Counted from the stretch's first letter, positions 8,615-17,483 are shown. The stretch is 64,000 bases of DNA from Bacteroidales bacterium UBA755 (GCA_002297815.1 DBKH01000067.1:34332-98331); one strand, 5' to 3'. Program-made: numbers and translations. Notes: generated by a model from the letters alone, not told the origin.

Positions 8615-9889
8615 TTAATTATAAAGCCAATACTTTCTGGAAAGTTTCTTGAAATCCTCAACATCCTTAGACCAATAGTCAACGATGTCTTGAACTTTCA
8701 GACGTTTCCCGAAAGTCGTTCTTACATAATCTGTACCACAAACTTTATCGAACATGTTGTTACGTCCCTTTGAAAGAGCGAACGGATTCTTGTCTGGATA
8801 GAGCTCGTTCACAGCCTGCATCACATAGAACTGAGTCAATGTGCAGAAGGCAGCCTCATAGTCAGTGTAGTGGAACTGAACACCATGAATGAGTTTCCCT
8901 TGAAGACTTCCGGAGAACGGCTTAAAATGGATGGTTCTGAAAGCCACACCCGGAAGGTTGTAGCTGTCCAGACGTGCCTTCAATGCATCTGCATCAATCC
9001 ATTCAGCGGCAAAGACCTCGAACGGAAGGGTGTAGCCGATGCCGATGTTAAGATACCCCTGAAACTCTCCTGCAATCCCAGAAGACGGGTAATTCACAGC
9101 AGATTGAGGGTAAGGAATATTCGGAGACGGAAGCACCCAAGGCAGATTCGTGTCCTGATAGAGCATATTCCTGTGCCATCCTTCCATCGGAATGACAGAA
9201 AGTTTGCATTTTAGCGGTGCCTCATCACCTTTCTCTCCGCAGTTCAGTCCCTCCTCGTTGATCATAATCGCAAGCTCTCCTACCGTAAGTCCGTAGATGT
9301 AAGGAATGCGGAACTCACTCACAAAAGAATGAAAACCCGGTTCTACTAGGCAGCCTTCAACTTTGTTTCCTCCCAATGGATTAGGTCTGTCAAGGACCAT
9401 CACCTCTATGTTGTTCTCAGCACAAGCACGCATCACCAAGCCAAGGGTGCTGATAAATGTGTAGGAGCGACTTCCGATGTCTTGAATGTCATAGACAACG
9501 ACATCCAGTCCCTCAAGCATTATTTTGCTTGGTTTACGATTGGCTCCGTAAACGGAATAGACTGGGATTCCAGTCTTTGCATCCCTGAAATCCTCGACAT
9601 GAGAACCAGCGTAAGCATCTCCCCTAACCCCATGCTCAGGAGCGAACAAAGCCTTCAAGTTGACTCCCGGAGCCTCATTGAGGATGTCAATGGTGGAACG
9701 AAGATTGCGATCAACACCACTTGGGTTTGTGACCAGCCCCACATTCTTTCCCACAAGTCCCTCAAAACCACGTCCTTCAAGGACTTCGATTCCAGTGCGC
9801 ACAACTTGCTTTTCAGCTGCGGAAACCATGAACGATGAAACCACCGCTGCGGAAAGGAGAGCAGTGAATATTCTTTTAAATGAGCTCAT
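8615..9889 (-). CDS. namZ: NamZ-like exo-beta-N-acetylmuramidase (DUF1343)
   Basis: 424 residues from the ATG at 9889; another ATG at 9907 would add six residues. A signal peptide occupies about residues 1-25. The rest matches the DUF1343 family, now known as exo-lytic N-acetylmuramidase NamZ (GH171), which removes MurNAc from the non-reducing end of peptidoglycan fragments. Family-like segments are LVTNPSGVDRNLRSTID, LFAPEHGVRGDAYAG, VYDIQDIGSRSYTFISTL and LDRPNPLGG. The neighbours AmpG, AmgK and MurU would import, phosphorylate and activate the released sugar, which supports the assignment. Confidence 0.88.
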   Translation of the reverse strand: MSSFKRIFTALLSAAVVSSFMVSAAEKQVVRTGIEVLEGRGFEGLVGKNVGLVTNPSGVDRNLRSTIDILNEAPGVNLKALFAPEHGVRGDAYAGSHVEDFRDAKTGIPVYSVYGANRKPSKIMLEGLDVVVYDIQDIGSRSYTFISTLGLVMRACAENNIEVMVLDRPNPLGGNKVEGCLVEPGFHSFVSEFRIPYIYGLTVGELAIMINEEGLNCGEKGDEAPLKCKLSVIPMEGWHRNMLYQDTNLPWVLPSPNIPYPQSAVNYPSSGIAGEFQGYLNIGIGYTLPFEVFAAEWIDADALKARLDSYNLPGVAFRTIHFKPFSGSLQGKLIHGVQFHYTDYEAAFCTLTQFYVMQAVNELYPDKNPFALSKGRNNMFDKVCGTDYVRTTFGKRLKVQDIVDYWSKDVEDFKKLSRKYWLYN

Positions 9890-9915
9890 ATATTCATTAA
9901 TTATCATTAAGTTGA

Positions 9916-11247
9916 TTATTTCTTTCCATATTCTGGGTCAATCTTGCGGTCAGCAAAGAATGTCACCGCTACTGTTGCGATGCAGCAGACAATGACCATC
10001 CAGAAGAAGCCTTTGTAGCCAAGCGATTCTTGAAGGAAGCCCGCGAACATGCCCGGAATCATCATGCTCAGTGCCATAAAGCAAGTACAGAACGCATAGT
10101 GGGAAGTCTTGAACTCGCCTTCTGAGAAATACATCATGTAGAGCATGTAGGCCGTGAATCCAAAGCCGTAACCGAACTGTTCAATAGCGATGCATGTGCT
10201 GATGGTCGCAAAGCTAGTTGGCTGTACCACTGCAAGATAGACGAAAGACAAACAAGGGAGAGTCATGAATGCGGCCATGATCCAAATGGACTTTTTCAAG
10301 CCCAATTTAGAAGCGAGAAGACCTCCGAGGATGCCACCGAGCAGCAGGAATATCACGCCTAGAGTTCCGTAAGCAATACCAACCTGTGCTGTCTGCATTC
10401 CAAGTCCACCGGCTTCTCTAGCTGCGACAAGGAACGGAGTGCACATCTTGATGAGGAAGGCTTCCGGAAGGCGATAGCATAGCATGAATATGATAGCGAG
10501 CCAAACGCCCGGTTTCTTGAAGTAGGTAGTGACAGTTCGTCCGAAACCTTCGAATATTTCTGACACCTTATTACTAGAATCTTCCTGGATATTAGGAACA
10601 TCAGACTCCGGCTTAGGGATGGCAAAAGTGTGGTAAAGGGTCAGGGCCGTGAGAAGCAAGCCTGAGCCACCGATTGTCAACTGCCAAGCAAGAGGAACAT
10701 TCCCGGTCTTTGTCTCAAGAATACCGGCAACCGCAACGATCACACCGTTACCGAACACGTTGGCAAGCCTGTAGAATGTGCTTCTTACTCCAACGAACGC
10801 TGCTTGACTGCTCTGGCTTTGAGCTAGCATGTAGAATCCGTCAGCAGCGATGTCGTGCGTTGCTGAGGCGAATGCTGCAAAGACAAATAGGATAAGAGTA
10901 AACGTGAACAAGCTCATCGGAGTCGTTCCGGCAGCAATAACCTCAGATGAGGGATGAGGCATCGTAAGAGCTTGAATGACAAAGGCTATGGACATGATGA
11001 TCTGCATCGTGATGATCCACCATCTCTTTGTCTTAATGATGTCCACAAACGGGCTCCAAAGGAACTTTAGAGTCCATGGAAGATAAAGTAAAGAAGTGAA
11101 CAGAGCCATCTGACCGTTAGGAACACCCATCTTGGCGAACATCAGGACAGAAACATTGTTGACTAGGAAATATGGGATACCCTCCACAAAATAGAGGGTA
11201 GGAATCCACATCCAAGGGTTACGCTTAGTAAAGTTAATGTTATTCAT
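9916..11247 (-). CDS. ampG: AmpG-like MFS permease for muropeptides or cell-wall sugars
   Basis: 443 residues with about twelve membrane helices, typical of the major facilitator superfamily. The opening NPWMWIPTLYFVEGIPYFLV and LYLPWTLKFLWSPFVDIIKT match the AmpG branch, which imports GlcNAc-anhydroMurNAc (peptides) across the inner membrane. Positions ~90-130 carry FASATHDIAADGFYML, conserved in this branch. It is 14 bases after the SpoIID fusion gene and just before namZ, as expected for a salvage transporter. It could instead prefer free MurNAc or disaccharides; the sequence does not say. Confidence 0.88.
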   Translation of the reverse strand: MNNINFTKRNPWMWIPTLYFVEGIPYFLVNNVSVLMFAKMGVPNGQMALFTSLLYLPWTLKFLWSPFVDIIKTKRWWIITMQIIMSIAFVIQALTMPHPSSEVIAAGTTPMSLFTFTLILFVFAAFASATHDIAADGFYMLAQSQSSQAAFVGVRSTFYRLANVFGNGVIVAVAGILETKTGNVPLAWQLTIGGSGLLLTALTLYHTFAIPKPESDVPNIQEDSSNKVSEIFEGFGRTVTTYFKKPGVWLAIIFMLCYRLPEAFLIKMCTPFLVAAREAGGLGMQTAQVGIAYGTLGVIFLLLGGILGGLLASKLGLKKSIWIMAAFMTLPCLSFVYLAVVQPTSFATISTCIAIEQFGYGFGFTAYMLYMMYFSEGEFKTSHYAFCTCFMALSMMIPGMFAGFLQESLGYKGFFWMVIVCCIATVAVTFFADRKIDPEYGKK

Positions 11248-11261
11248 TATGTGATTATTGT

Positions 11262-13490
11262 TTATCTTCTCTCCAATTTACTACCTGGATAGTAGTGGAA
11301 CAGGATCTGATCATAGGAATAGCCTCTGCTAGCCATCACTGCGGCTCCAATCTGGCACAGGCCAACTCCATGTCCCCAACCGGCACCGTCAAGGATCAAT
11401 TGGTCACCAATCCACTTCACGTCAAATGCAGAACTCTTCAAATGGGAATCTGACAGCCATCTGCGAATAATCAGCTCCTTTCCGATGACCATGGATTTCT
11501 TGTCTCCTATCACCTTTAATCTCTTAAGTCTTCCAGAAGGTCCTCTTTCAATCGGAACCAAGTCTCGAACGGTACCAAAATCAATTCCTGAGCGCCTGTG
11601 AATCAGGTCCGATACTTCTGCCCTTGAATATTCAGTCCTCCAGCGATAGAAATCTTTGGTTTCCAAATCGTAGTCATTAAGTACTTGTGACAGAATCTTT
11701 TCATCCTTCGTATCACAGAACACATCTCCGCCTTCTTGGCAATCTGGAGTGTCAGGAAGTGCTTGAAGGTACGGATAGTCTTTGTCTTCCCAACACGTAC
11801 TGAAAAGTTCCATGCGGCCACCGCAACACTTAGAGAAACGAGCATCGCAAATCTCGCCTTCGGATGTAAGTACAAGTCCCCATGTCTGGTCTATGGCCTT
11901 GCGCACAGTGTTGCCTACTGCCATGGTAAGTCCTTGGTAGCGTTGGCAGTGATCATCAGCACAGACATCGAATAGGGTATGGTCATCGTGGTCGAACCAT
12001 TTGATGTACTCCTCTTCGTTGGTCGCTTTGACAGGCTCTGCGACCGATATGGCAGGTTCAGCGACCGGAGCCGGTCCCTGAGCCTGTCGAAGGGACTGGC
12101 CTCTACGATGATCAACTTGAGCCATTACCCATGACCTGGAAATCACGGCATGGGCCTTCAGAAACTCTAGACCAGCAGAGGCCTTCATCTCCGAAGAAAT
12201 CACGCTCAAAAGGTAATCCTCAACTCCAACAATGTTTACAGCTGTAACTTTGTCACCATCAACAATGAATTTCAAGGTGCCAGCAAACTTCTGAGTCACT
12301 TTGCGTTCCCAATGGAAATCTACGCCAATGGTCACCCCATAAAGGATGAACGATGGCTCAGCGAACATAGTAGCCTCGGTCTGGGCCTCAAACACTAGCT
12401 CGTCATAAAGGGCTCCGTTATACGAAATCTTGCCATCGAGATACTCCACCTCCTGGCGTCCGGCACCATCAGAAATAATCTCAAACTCGATTTTCTGACC
12501 AGACATGATGCCGACTTCAAGCCTGCTTTGGGTTCTAGTCAAACGCCAGATGATTTCCTTTTGAGTCTCTTCCGAGGCTGAAACCTCATCCACAACCTGC
12601 GACAACAATGCTGAATCCAATTTGTCGAAATCTTCTTTCTCAGGAGCGACATAGACTCCAGCCATGTCAGCGCAACCAGGACTCATCGCCAAATGGTCTT
12701 CCGCGGACGAAAAATAATTGTGCGGGCGATGTTTTTCTCTGAATATTACAACGGAACGGTACTCGCCTTCATGACACCAAGCCACTAGATTGAGCCTTGG
12801 CTCACTTGAGCCTTCAGGAATGGGTGCGCAATCCAAAAGCCTGTAAAACAACTTGGCCACAGACTTGGCAGTGGCTCCGCTGAGGACGAACACCCCGTGA
12901 GCATATTCATTAAGATGGAATAGCTTGGCTTCCTTGACGTTAGCCAAATATTCAAGAGATGGAGCATTGGCTGAGACAAAGAGTTCGTCAACCCTGTTTT
13001 GTAGTGGCATCAACCCCTGAGGACATGCTTGAAAATGCATGTGGTCCGGTGCTGAGGCTCCGCTTTCGGGTCCGTTATAAAAGCCGACATATTCATTATT
13101 CTCATGGACGAAATCCAGAAGGTCTTGATAACGATGCCAAATCGACTGAGGAGTGTGGTCAAAACTTGAAATCACTAAGTGGGAAGGAAAAATCGGATAC
13201 GGATTAAGCGTCACGCGATACTTTCTCCCCTTTCGTCCTTCAAACTCGATGTTAGTCTGTTCTTTAGGACGGTTTTCCGGGCACAGAAAGCAAGGCCTTC
13301 TGCTGATGGATTCCTTGTCCAATGCTGCCTCAGAGGATATTCTGCGGCAAGGATTGTACTGGACAGTAACAGTGAGTCCGCCCACTTCCAGATGTTTGAT
13401 TTCGGTTTTCTTGAGATTACGGTAATTCTCCGCAGCCAAAGGCCAGACCGAAAGCTGGTCCTTAATGAATTTGTCAATTTGATTATCCAT
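11262..13490 (-). CDS. DUF4922 (HIT-like) / SpoIID-LytB fusion protein
   Basis: 742 residues with two unlike halves and no signal peptide. Residues ~1-300 resemble DUF4922, a nucleotide phosphorylase/HIT-type domain, with RRPCFLCPENRP and APDHMHFQACPQG, whose HxHxQ pattern fits a HIT site. Residues ~320-742 are a SpoIID/LytB domain: GVEDYLLSVISSEMKASAG, FDVCADDHCQRYQGL and the C-terminal GAGWGHGVGLCQIGA. SpoIID acts on glycan strands stripped of peptides. How a cytoplasmic-type domain and a wall-acting domain work in one chain is unclear. Residues ~465-491 (SLRQAQGPAPVAEPAISVAE) derive from a palindromic repeat inserted in frame in the SpoIID half. Confidence 0.82.
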   Translation of the reverse strand: MDNQIDKFIKDQLSVWPLAAENYRNLKKTEIKHLEVGGLTVTVQYNPCRRISSEAALDKESISRRPCFLCPENRPKEQTNIEFEGRKGRKYRVTLNPYPIFPSHLVISSFDHTPQSIWHRYQDLLDFVHENNEYVGFYNGPESGASAPDHMHFQACPQGLMPLQNRVDELFVSANAPSLEYLANVKEAKLFHLNEYAHGVFVLSGATAKSVAKLFYRLLDCAPIPEGSSEPRLNLVAWCHEGEYRSVVIFREKHRPHNYFSSAEDHLAMSPGCADMAGVYVAPEKEDFDKLDSALLSQVVDEVSASEETQKEIIWRLTRTQSRLEVGIMSGQKIEFEIISDGAGRQEVEYLDGKISYNGALYDELVFEAQTEATMFAEPSFILYGVTIGVDFHWERKVTQKFAGTLKFIVDGDKVTAVNIVGVEDYLLSVISSEMKASAGLEFLKAHAVISRSWVMAQVDHRRGQSLRQAQGPAPVAEPAISVAEPVKATNEEEYIKWFDHDDHTLFDVCADDHCQRYQGLTMAVGNTVRKAIDQTWGLVLTSEGEICDARFSKCCGGRMELFSTCWEDKDYPYLQALPDTPDCQEGGDVFCDTKDEKILSQVLNDYDLETKDFYRWRTEYSRAEVSDLIHRRSGIDFGTVRDLVPIERGPSGRLKRLKVIGDKKSMVIGKELIIRRWLSDSHLKSSAFDVKWIGDQLILDGAGWGHGVGLCQIGAAVMASRGYSYDQILFHYYPGSKLERR
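12020..12097. repeat. Palindromic repeat inserted in frame in the SpoIID coding region
   Basis: Two forward copies of a GACAGGCTC-type core (12021-12045 and 12047-12066) face an inverted copy (12073-12096, GAGCCTGTCGAAGG). The same CTTCGACAGGCTCAG family forms an intergenic palindrome at 26003-26076. Read on the coding strand it gives the Ala/Pro/Val/Glu-rich SLRQAQGPAPVAEPAISVAE stretch, lying between the SpoIID motifs ISRSWV and FDVCADDHCQ where relatives vary. The frame is kept. Confidence 0.8.
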
Positions 13491-14080
13491 CAGAGCAATG
13501 CCAGTAAAGTGTCCTTGATCGATTTAAACTCCTGTTCAAAATTTGGAGTAAACAGTCCTTTGCCTAAATTCGTTTCTATCTCGCTCATCGTCCAGTAACG
13601 GCCTTCTGAGACTTCATCCAAGTCTGGTTTCAGGACAAAATTGCCAACGGCAGCGAAAACATTGACCAGTTCTTTCTCTCGCGCTGACTCCCAAACGTAA
13701 GACTTCAGATAAATCGGATTGAACTCACGGAAACCCAATTCCTCTGAAGACTCACGGAAAAGGGCTTCTTCCAAACTTTCCCCATAGTCAACATGGCCTC
13801 CCACAGCAGTGTCCCAACGACCAGGAAGAAGGTCTTTTTTCATCGAACGTTTCTGGAGATAAAGGCATCCTTCACGGTTGATTATGTGAAGGTGGACGAC
13901 AGGGTGCATCAGTTTTGATCCATCATGGACGGATTTTCTGGTTGCTTGGCCAATCACCAAACCATTCTCCTCAACTACAGGGACCATTTCCCCTGTTGGA
14001 CGAGGACGTGGCCCTGGGTTGTCCGCTGAAGGCAGAGGCAGGATCTCTGGTGTGTCAGACATGTAGATCAAATCGAACAT
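13490..14080 (-). CDS. NUDIX hydrolase
   Basis: 196 residues from the ATG at 14080; a TTG two codons upstream also falls in frame, and ATG 14062 is a further choice. The NUDIX box is complete: GGHVDYGESLEEALFRESSE followed by ELGF fits Gx5Ex7REUxEExGU, so it should hydrolyse a nucleoside-diphosphate-linked compound with divalent metal. A Pro-rich leader precedes EENGLVIGQATRKSVHDG, similar to YfcD/Idi-like NUDIX proteins, but no substrate can be named. Its last base is shared with the start codon of the DUF4922-SpoIID gene, and it begins within two bases of the transporter stop. Confidence 0.9.
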   Translation of the reverse strand: MFDLIYMSDTPEILPLPSADNPGPRPRPTGEMVPVVEENGLVIGQATRKSVHDGSKLMHPVVHLHIINREGCLYLQKRSMKKDLLPGRWDTAVGGHVDYGESLEEALFRESSEELGFREFNPIYLKSYVWESAREKELVNVFAAVGNFVLKPDLDEVSEGRYWTMSEIETNLGKGLFTPNFEQEFKSIKDTLLALL

Positions 14081-14082
14081 AA

Positions 14083-15768
14083 TCAAGCGATTGCGACAAG
14101 GATTAGAAGTTGAGCCACCAAAACCCTCATAAACATTGTCAAAGGATAGACAGTAGCGTAATTAACCGAAGGATAATCCGTTCCGTAGGCTCCCTGAGTA
14201 AATGCAAGGACCGCAGGATCGGTGGTTCCTCCTGAAATCAAACCACAAATCTGGTAGAAATTCAGCTTACAAGCGTACCGTGCGATAAGGCCGATGGCAC
14301 ATACTGGAATAAAAGTTATCAATGCACCGTAAAGAATCCACCAATATCCTCCGGAAAGAATTGAGCTCACGAAATTCTGGCCAGCACCCAAACCTACTGC
14401 CGCCATGAAGAAGGATATTCCCAACTCCCTAACCATCAAGTTAGCACTTTGGGTCGTGTAGGTAGTAATCTTCCACTTAGGGCCGAAATAGCCAAGAAGG
14501 ATTGCTATAATAAGTGGTCCTCCAGCCAGTCCAAGCTTTATCGGCTGAGGAATGCCAGGTAGTGCAATCGGAATGGAGCCGAATATAACACCTATCGCAA
14601 TCCCGCAGAAAATTGGAATCAGGTTAGGACGGTTGAGAGAAGAAGTTTGATTGCCTACAAGGTTGGCCACTTCATTAATTCCAAGTTCCGGGCCGACGAC
14701 CCTGAGAACATCCCCCATCTGGAGAATCAGATTCGGTCTTGCCACAAGACCAACACCTGCTCTAATCACGCGAGTAACGCTCACTCCATAATTCGCTCTC
14801 ACATTGAGACTTCTGAGAGTCACACCGGTAAGATTGGTTTTGGTAACGGTGATTTTTCTATTGACCATCTTGCCATCAATCTGCTCCCAATCCTGAAGGT
14901 GCATTGGTACTTCTTCGCCAAACGTAATCCTAAGAGAATCTACATTCTTCTGCGAAGTAACTATCAGGAGTTTATCACCTTTCTTAAGAACAGTGTCTGG
15001 TCCCGGCACAGACATCACTCCATCTCTAAGGATTCTGGAAATCACTATCGAATTGCCAAGGTCCTTAGTCGCATCTTTAATTGTCATCCCGAATATGGCA
15101 GGATTCTCAACCTCGCAATGCATGCGCCTTGCCACATCTTCATTGTTGTCCTCATTGTCTAGGGCATCCTTCTCTTTGCCTAAATCTACTTTGAATACAG
15201 CCTTGAAGAACATAATCAGTCCTATAACAAGGAGTACACCCAACGGGTAGGCGACAGCATAGGCAGAAGCAAGACCAGAAGTAGCCGAAGAGATGTCTGA
15301 GGCAAGGTAGTTCTCAGCGCGCATCGAATCAGCCATAGTCTGCTGAGCGGCACCGAGCCCAGGAGTGTTGGTGACAGCTCCGGACATCACACCAACCATT
15401 GTTTTCAAGTCTTCTCCTGTTATGAAATGGATAGCGACAGTAACAACGACAGCTAGGAGGACCATTGTAACTGCCAGCAAGTTAAGTTGAAATCCTCCCT
15501 TCTTGAAAGAATGGAAGAATCCTGGACCGACCTGAAGTCCGATAGAAAACACGAATAGAATCAGTCCAAAGTCTTTCATAAAACTGAGTACGGTGGCATC
15601 GACTCGAAGGCCAAAATGACTCAAAAGGATAGCCACGAACAAAATCCACGTTGATCCGATGGAAATACCTTTAATCTTGAATTTACCAAGGTACAATCCA
15701 ATCGCGATTACTACTGCGAAAACCAAAATGGAATGGGCGATTCCCGCCCCAAGAAACAAATCTCGCAT
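14083..15768 (-). CDS. AspT/YidE-type putative transporter with two RCK_C domains
   Basis: 561 residues. Two blocks of about five or six helices (residues ~5-205 and ~380-561) flank two cytoplasmic TrkA-C/RCK_C domains (~210-290 and ~295-375, for example VLKKGDKLLIVTSQK and LQMGDVLRVVGPE). This is the aspartate:alanine-exchanger (AAE) family plan shared by AspT, YidE and YbjL. Each membrane block carries the SGAVTNTPGLGAAQQ or SGGTTDPAVLAFT signature. Substrate is unknown; a carboxylate or amino acid is typical of the family. It sits within the minus-strand run, 6 bases after the thioesterase gene. Confidence 0.88.
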   Translation of the reverse strand: MRDLFLGAGIAHSILVFAVVIAIGLYLGKFKIKGISIGSTWILFVAILLSHFGLRVDATVLSFMKDFGLILFVFSIGLQVGPGFFHSFKKGGFQLNLLAVTMVLLAVVVTVAIHFITGEDLKTMVGVMSGAVTNTPGLGAAQQTMADSMRAENYLASDISSATSGLASAYAVAYPLGVLLVIGLIMFFKAVFKVDLGKEKDALDNEDNNEDVARRMHCEVENPAIFGMTIKDATKDLGNSIVISRILRDGVMSVPGPDTVLKKGDKLLIVTSQKNVDSLRITFGEEVPMHLQDWEQIDGKMVNRKITVTKTNLTGVTLRSLNVRANYGVSVTRVIRAGVGLVARPNLILQMGDVLRVVGPELGINEVANLVGNQTSSLNRPNLIPIFCGIAIGVIFGSIPIALPGIPQPIKLGLAGGPLIIAILLGYFGPKWKITTYTTQSANLMVRELGISFFMAAVGLGAGQNFVSSILSGGYWWILYGALITFIPVCAIGLIARYACKLNFYQICGLISGGTTDPAVLAFTQGAYGTDYPSVNYATVYPLTMFMRVLVAQLLILVAIA

Positions 15769-15774
15769 ATTTAA

Positions 15775-16566
15775 TTACAAATCTATCTGCGCGCTAAAGC
15801 ACGGTTTATCTTCAATTCTTCCTTCTATAAAATAAGTCTTGGAATCCTCGCTCTCAACAAAACTTCTGAATATTCTTACCTCCTCTTCCGGTTTTGTTTC
15901 TTTTATAAAGTTGATACTGAGACTCTTGACTCTATTATTAGCGACTTCCTTATAGTCTAGACTGTCCATAGCCCAAACTACATAGCGAGCGTTGTTCGTG
16001 TGACCAATGACATCTATGTCTGAATATGATGCCTTATGGCAACCGACTTCCTCCATAATGGCTCCTTTGGGAATCACAATCTTCCCGCAAGGAGTCTTTA
16101 TGGCACTGTCTGGGCATTGAGTGGTTTCCGGAACCATATTCAAGACCTCTTCACTGCGCACCAGTCTTCTTGTCTCAACATTCATCACTATCCAAGAGGA
16201 TGTACAAAGCACCAATGCCTTTGATTTGTCGGAGAAGTCCGTATCTCCGTGATTTCGGAGTTCAAAGTCACGTAAAAAAAACAATCCGTCAAGGCCCTTG
16301 TGCCATGTGTAGAGAGTTGTCTCATCCCTCCACTTTGGCGGATTAGGGAAGTCAATGCGCATTCTTGAAAGCACCCACGCTGTGTGATGCTTTTGGAGAT
16401 CGTCATAGCCGAAATGAAGTGCTCGTGCAGCCAAATAGGCCATTTCCTGAGCGTGATCCATGAAAGCTGCCGGTTTCAGATGAAACGAGGCATCCGTGTC
16501 ATAGCAAGGGATTGTGATGTCCTTACTGAAACGATTGTCAATGACGTCAACATTTTCCATAGCCAT
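15775..16566 (-). CDS. Acyl-ACP thioesterase
   Basis: 263 residues. The ATG at 16566 shares a base with the stop codon of the HU-like gene (TGATG), which favours it over the TTG at 16569 and the ATG at 16560. The sequence holds two hotdog domains of the acyl-ACP thioesterase family: ITIPCYDTDASFHLKPAAFM opens the first, and SYSDIDVIGHTNNARYVVWA the second, with the conserved Asp/His/Asn cluster. It should release free fatty acid from acyl carrier protein. Its place in a peptidoglycan-recycling run has no obvious biochemical reason. Confidence 0.88.
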   Translation of the reverse strand: MAMENVDVIDNRFSKDITIPCYDTDASFHLKPAAFMDHAQEMAYLAARALHFGYDDLQKHHTAWVLSRMRIDFPNPPKWRDETTLYTWHKGLDGLFFLRDFELRNHGDTDFSDKSKALVLCTSSWIVMNVETRRLVRSEEVLNMVPETTQCPDSAIKTPCGKIVIPKGAIMEEVGCHKASYSDIDVIGHTNNARYVVWAMDSLDYKEVANNRVKSLSINFIKETKPEEEVRIFRSFVESEDSKTYFIEGRIEDKPCFSAQIDL

Positions 16567-17357
16567 CAATAATTAATAATTCTCAGTTCCTCAGGGGTAT
16601 AGAGGAGTGAATCAATAAAATCAGGAGCGATGTGAGCAAGAAGCAGGAATATTCCTAGCGCAAAAGCTGCTAGACAAACAACACATGCCAACACTATCGC
16701 CACTGACCTCCTACAGTTTATTTTCTTCGTTCTCGGAACCGCTGTTTCAACTGATACGGCCTCTTCCGAATGCTGAGCGCTTTCCTTTGACATCGGCTCC
16801 ACAGTGGGTACAGCCTCTTCCGAATGCTGATTCACTGCCTTTGTGATCGGCTCCACAGCCGGTTCAGCGATAGGCTCAGAGATAATTTCATGTAATGCAG
16901 CTACACTTTGAGCCACCTCTTCTGAGGTCTCTTCATGAGTCTTAAGCGACACAGGCTCCAGTCCTACACCATAAGGGTAGATGTCCAAATCCTCATCCGC
17001 GATAAAGAAGAACGCATTCTCCTTTGTAGCCCGAAGACGTCCCAGACCTGGGAACACAACTATTTTCTTTGTCTGAAGTGTGGTTCTAAGGCCGGTGATA
17101 AACTCGGACATAATCTTTGTCGCAGTGGCTAGATCAGTGCCATTAACCTTTGAGTAAAACTCCGACAACAAGGTGTCATTCTCCGCCCATCGCTGCCTGA
17201 AAGACAATTTGCGGTACGGAGGATTGATTGTGTAGCCTTTGTCCGAAAAAGTCGAGGGCATCAACTCGGAGACGAACATCCCCAAGCCAGGAAGCGTAAC
17301 TTCATCATTGTCAAGGATCAAATCCTTGAGCATCTCTGAAAACAAGTCTATGTCCAT
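16566..17357 (-). CDS. HU-like (CCDC81-type) domain protein with C-terminal membrane helix
   Basis: 263 residues. Residues ~1-130 form two HU-like units of the CCDC81-type found in Bacteroidota (VTLPGLGMFVSELMPSTFSD and VVFPGLGRLRATKENAFFF). A Glu/Pro/Val-rich spacer follows, with a duplicated QHSEEAV unit near residues 170-205, then a basic patch and one membrane helix at about 218-242. Relatives often end in a SPOR domain, which is absent. It may tether DNA or another HU-binding partner to the membrane. It is first in the run. Its start is preceded by CGGAGGAGGAAA, an unusually purine-rich Shine-Dalgarno-like stretch for this phylum. Confidence 0.78.
   Translation of the reverse strand: MDIDLFSEMLKDLILDNDEVTLPGLGMFVSELMPSTFSDKGYTINPPYRKLSFRQRWAENDTLLSEFYSKVNGTDLATATKIMSEFITGLRTTLQTKKIVVFPGLGRLRATKENAFFFIADEDLDIYPYGVGLEPVSLKTHEETSEEVAQSVAALHEIISEPIAEPAVEPITKAVNQHSEEAVPTVEPMSKESAQHSEEAVSVETAVPRTKKINCRRSVAIVLACVVCLAAFALGIFLLLAHIAPDFIDSLLYTPEELRIINY
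16756..16862. repeat. Imperfect ~54-base tandem duplication in the HU-like gene
   Basis: Two adjacent units of about 54 bases share CCTCTTCCGAATGCTGA and ATCGGCTCCACAG exactly. They encode the QHSEEAV..VEP spacer units. The next segment (GCCGGTTCAGCGATAGGCTC) resembles the palindromic-repeat core seen at 12020 and 26003, so the spacer may have grown from such an element. Confidence 0.65.
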
Positions 17358-17380
17358 TTTCCTCCTCCGAGAATTTTACA

Positions 17381-17406
17381 CAAAGGTACACAAAAAAAAC
17401 TACAAA
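17381..17406 (-). promoter_or_regulatory. Probable promoter of the HU-like/recycling run
   Basis: TACCTTTG (-7 type, TAnnTTTG) on the minus strand at 17388-17381, with TTTG at 17406-17403. The 14-base gap is shorter than the usual ~19-20. The site is 24 bases from the start codon at 17357. Confidence 0.55.
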
Positions 17407-17410
17407 AAAA

Positions 17411-17441
17411 TTTGCACTAATCAATTTTTGTTGTACCTTTG
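17411..17441 (+). promoter_or_regulatory. Promoter of tRNA-Asn
   Basis: TTTG at 17411-17414 and TACCTTTG at 17434-17441, 19 bases apart, match the Bacteroidota -33/-7 pattern. The tRNA begins 43 bases further on. Confidence 0.7.
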
Positions 17442-17483
17442 CACTCCCGAAAGGAACAAACAACTGAAAAGGTTGAAAAACAT

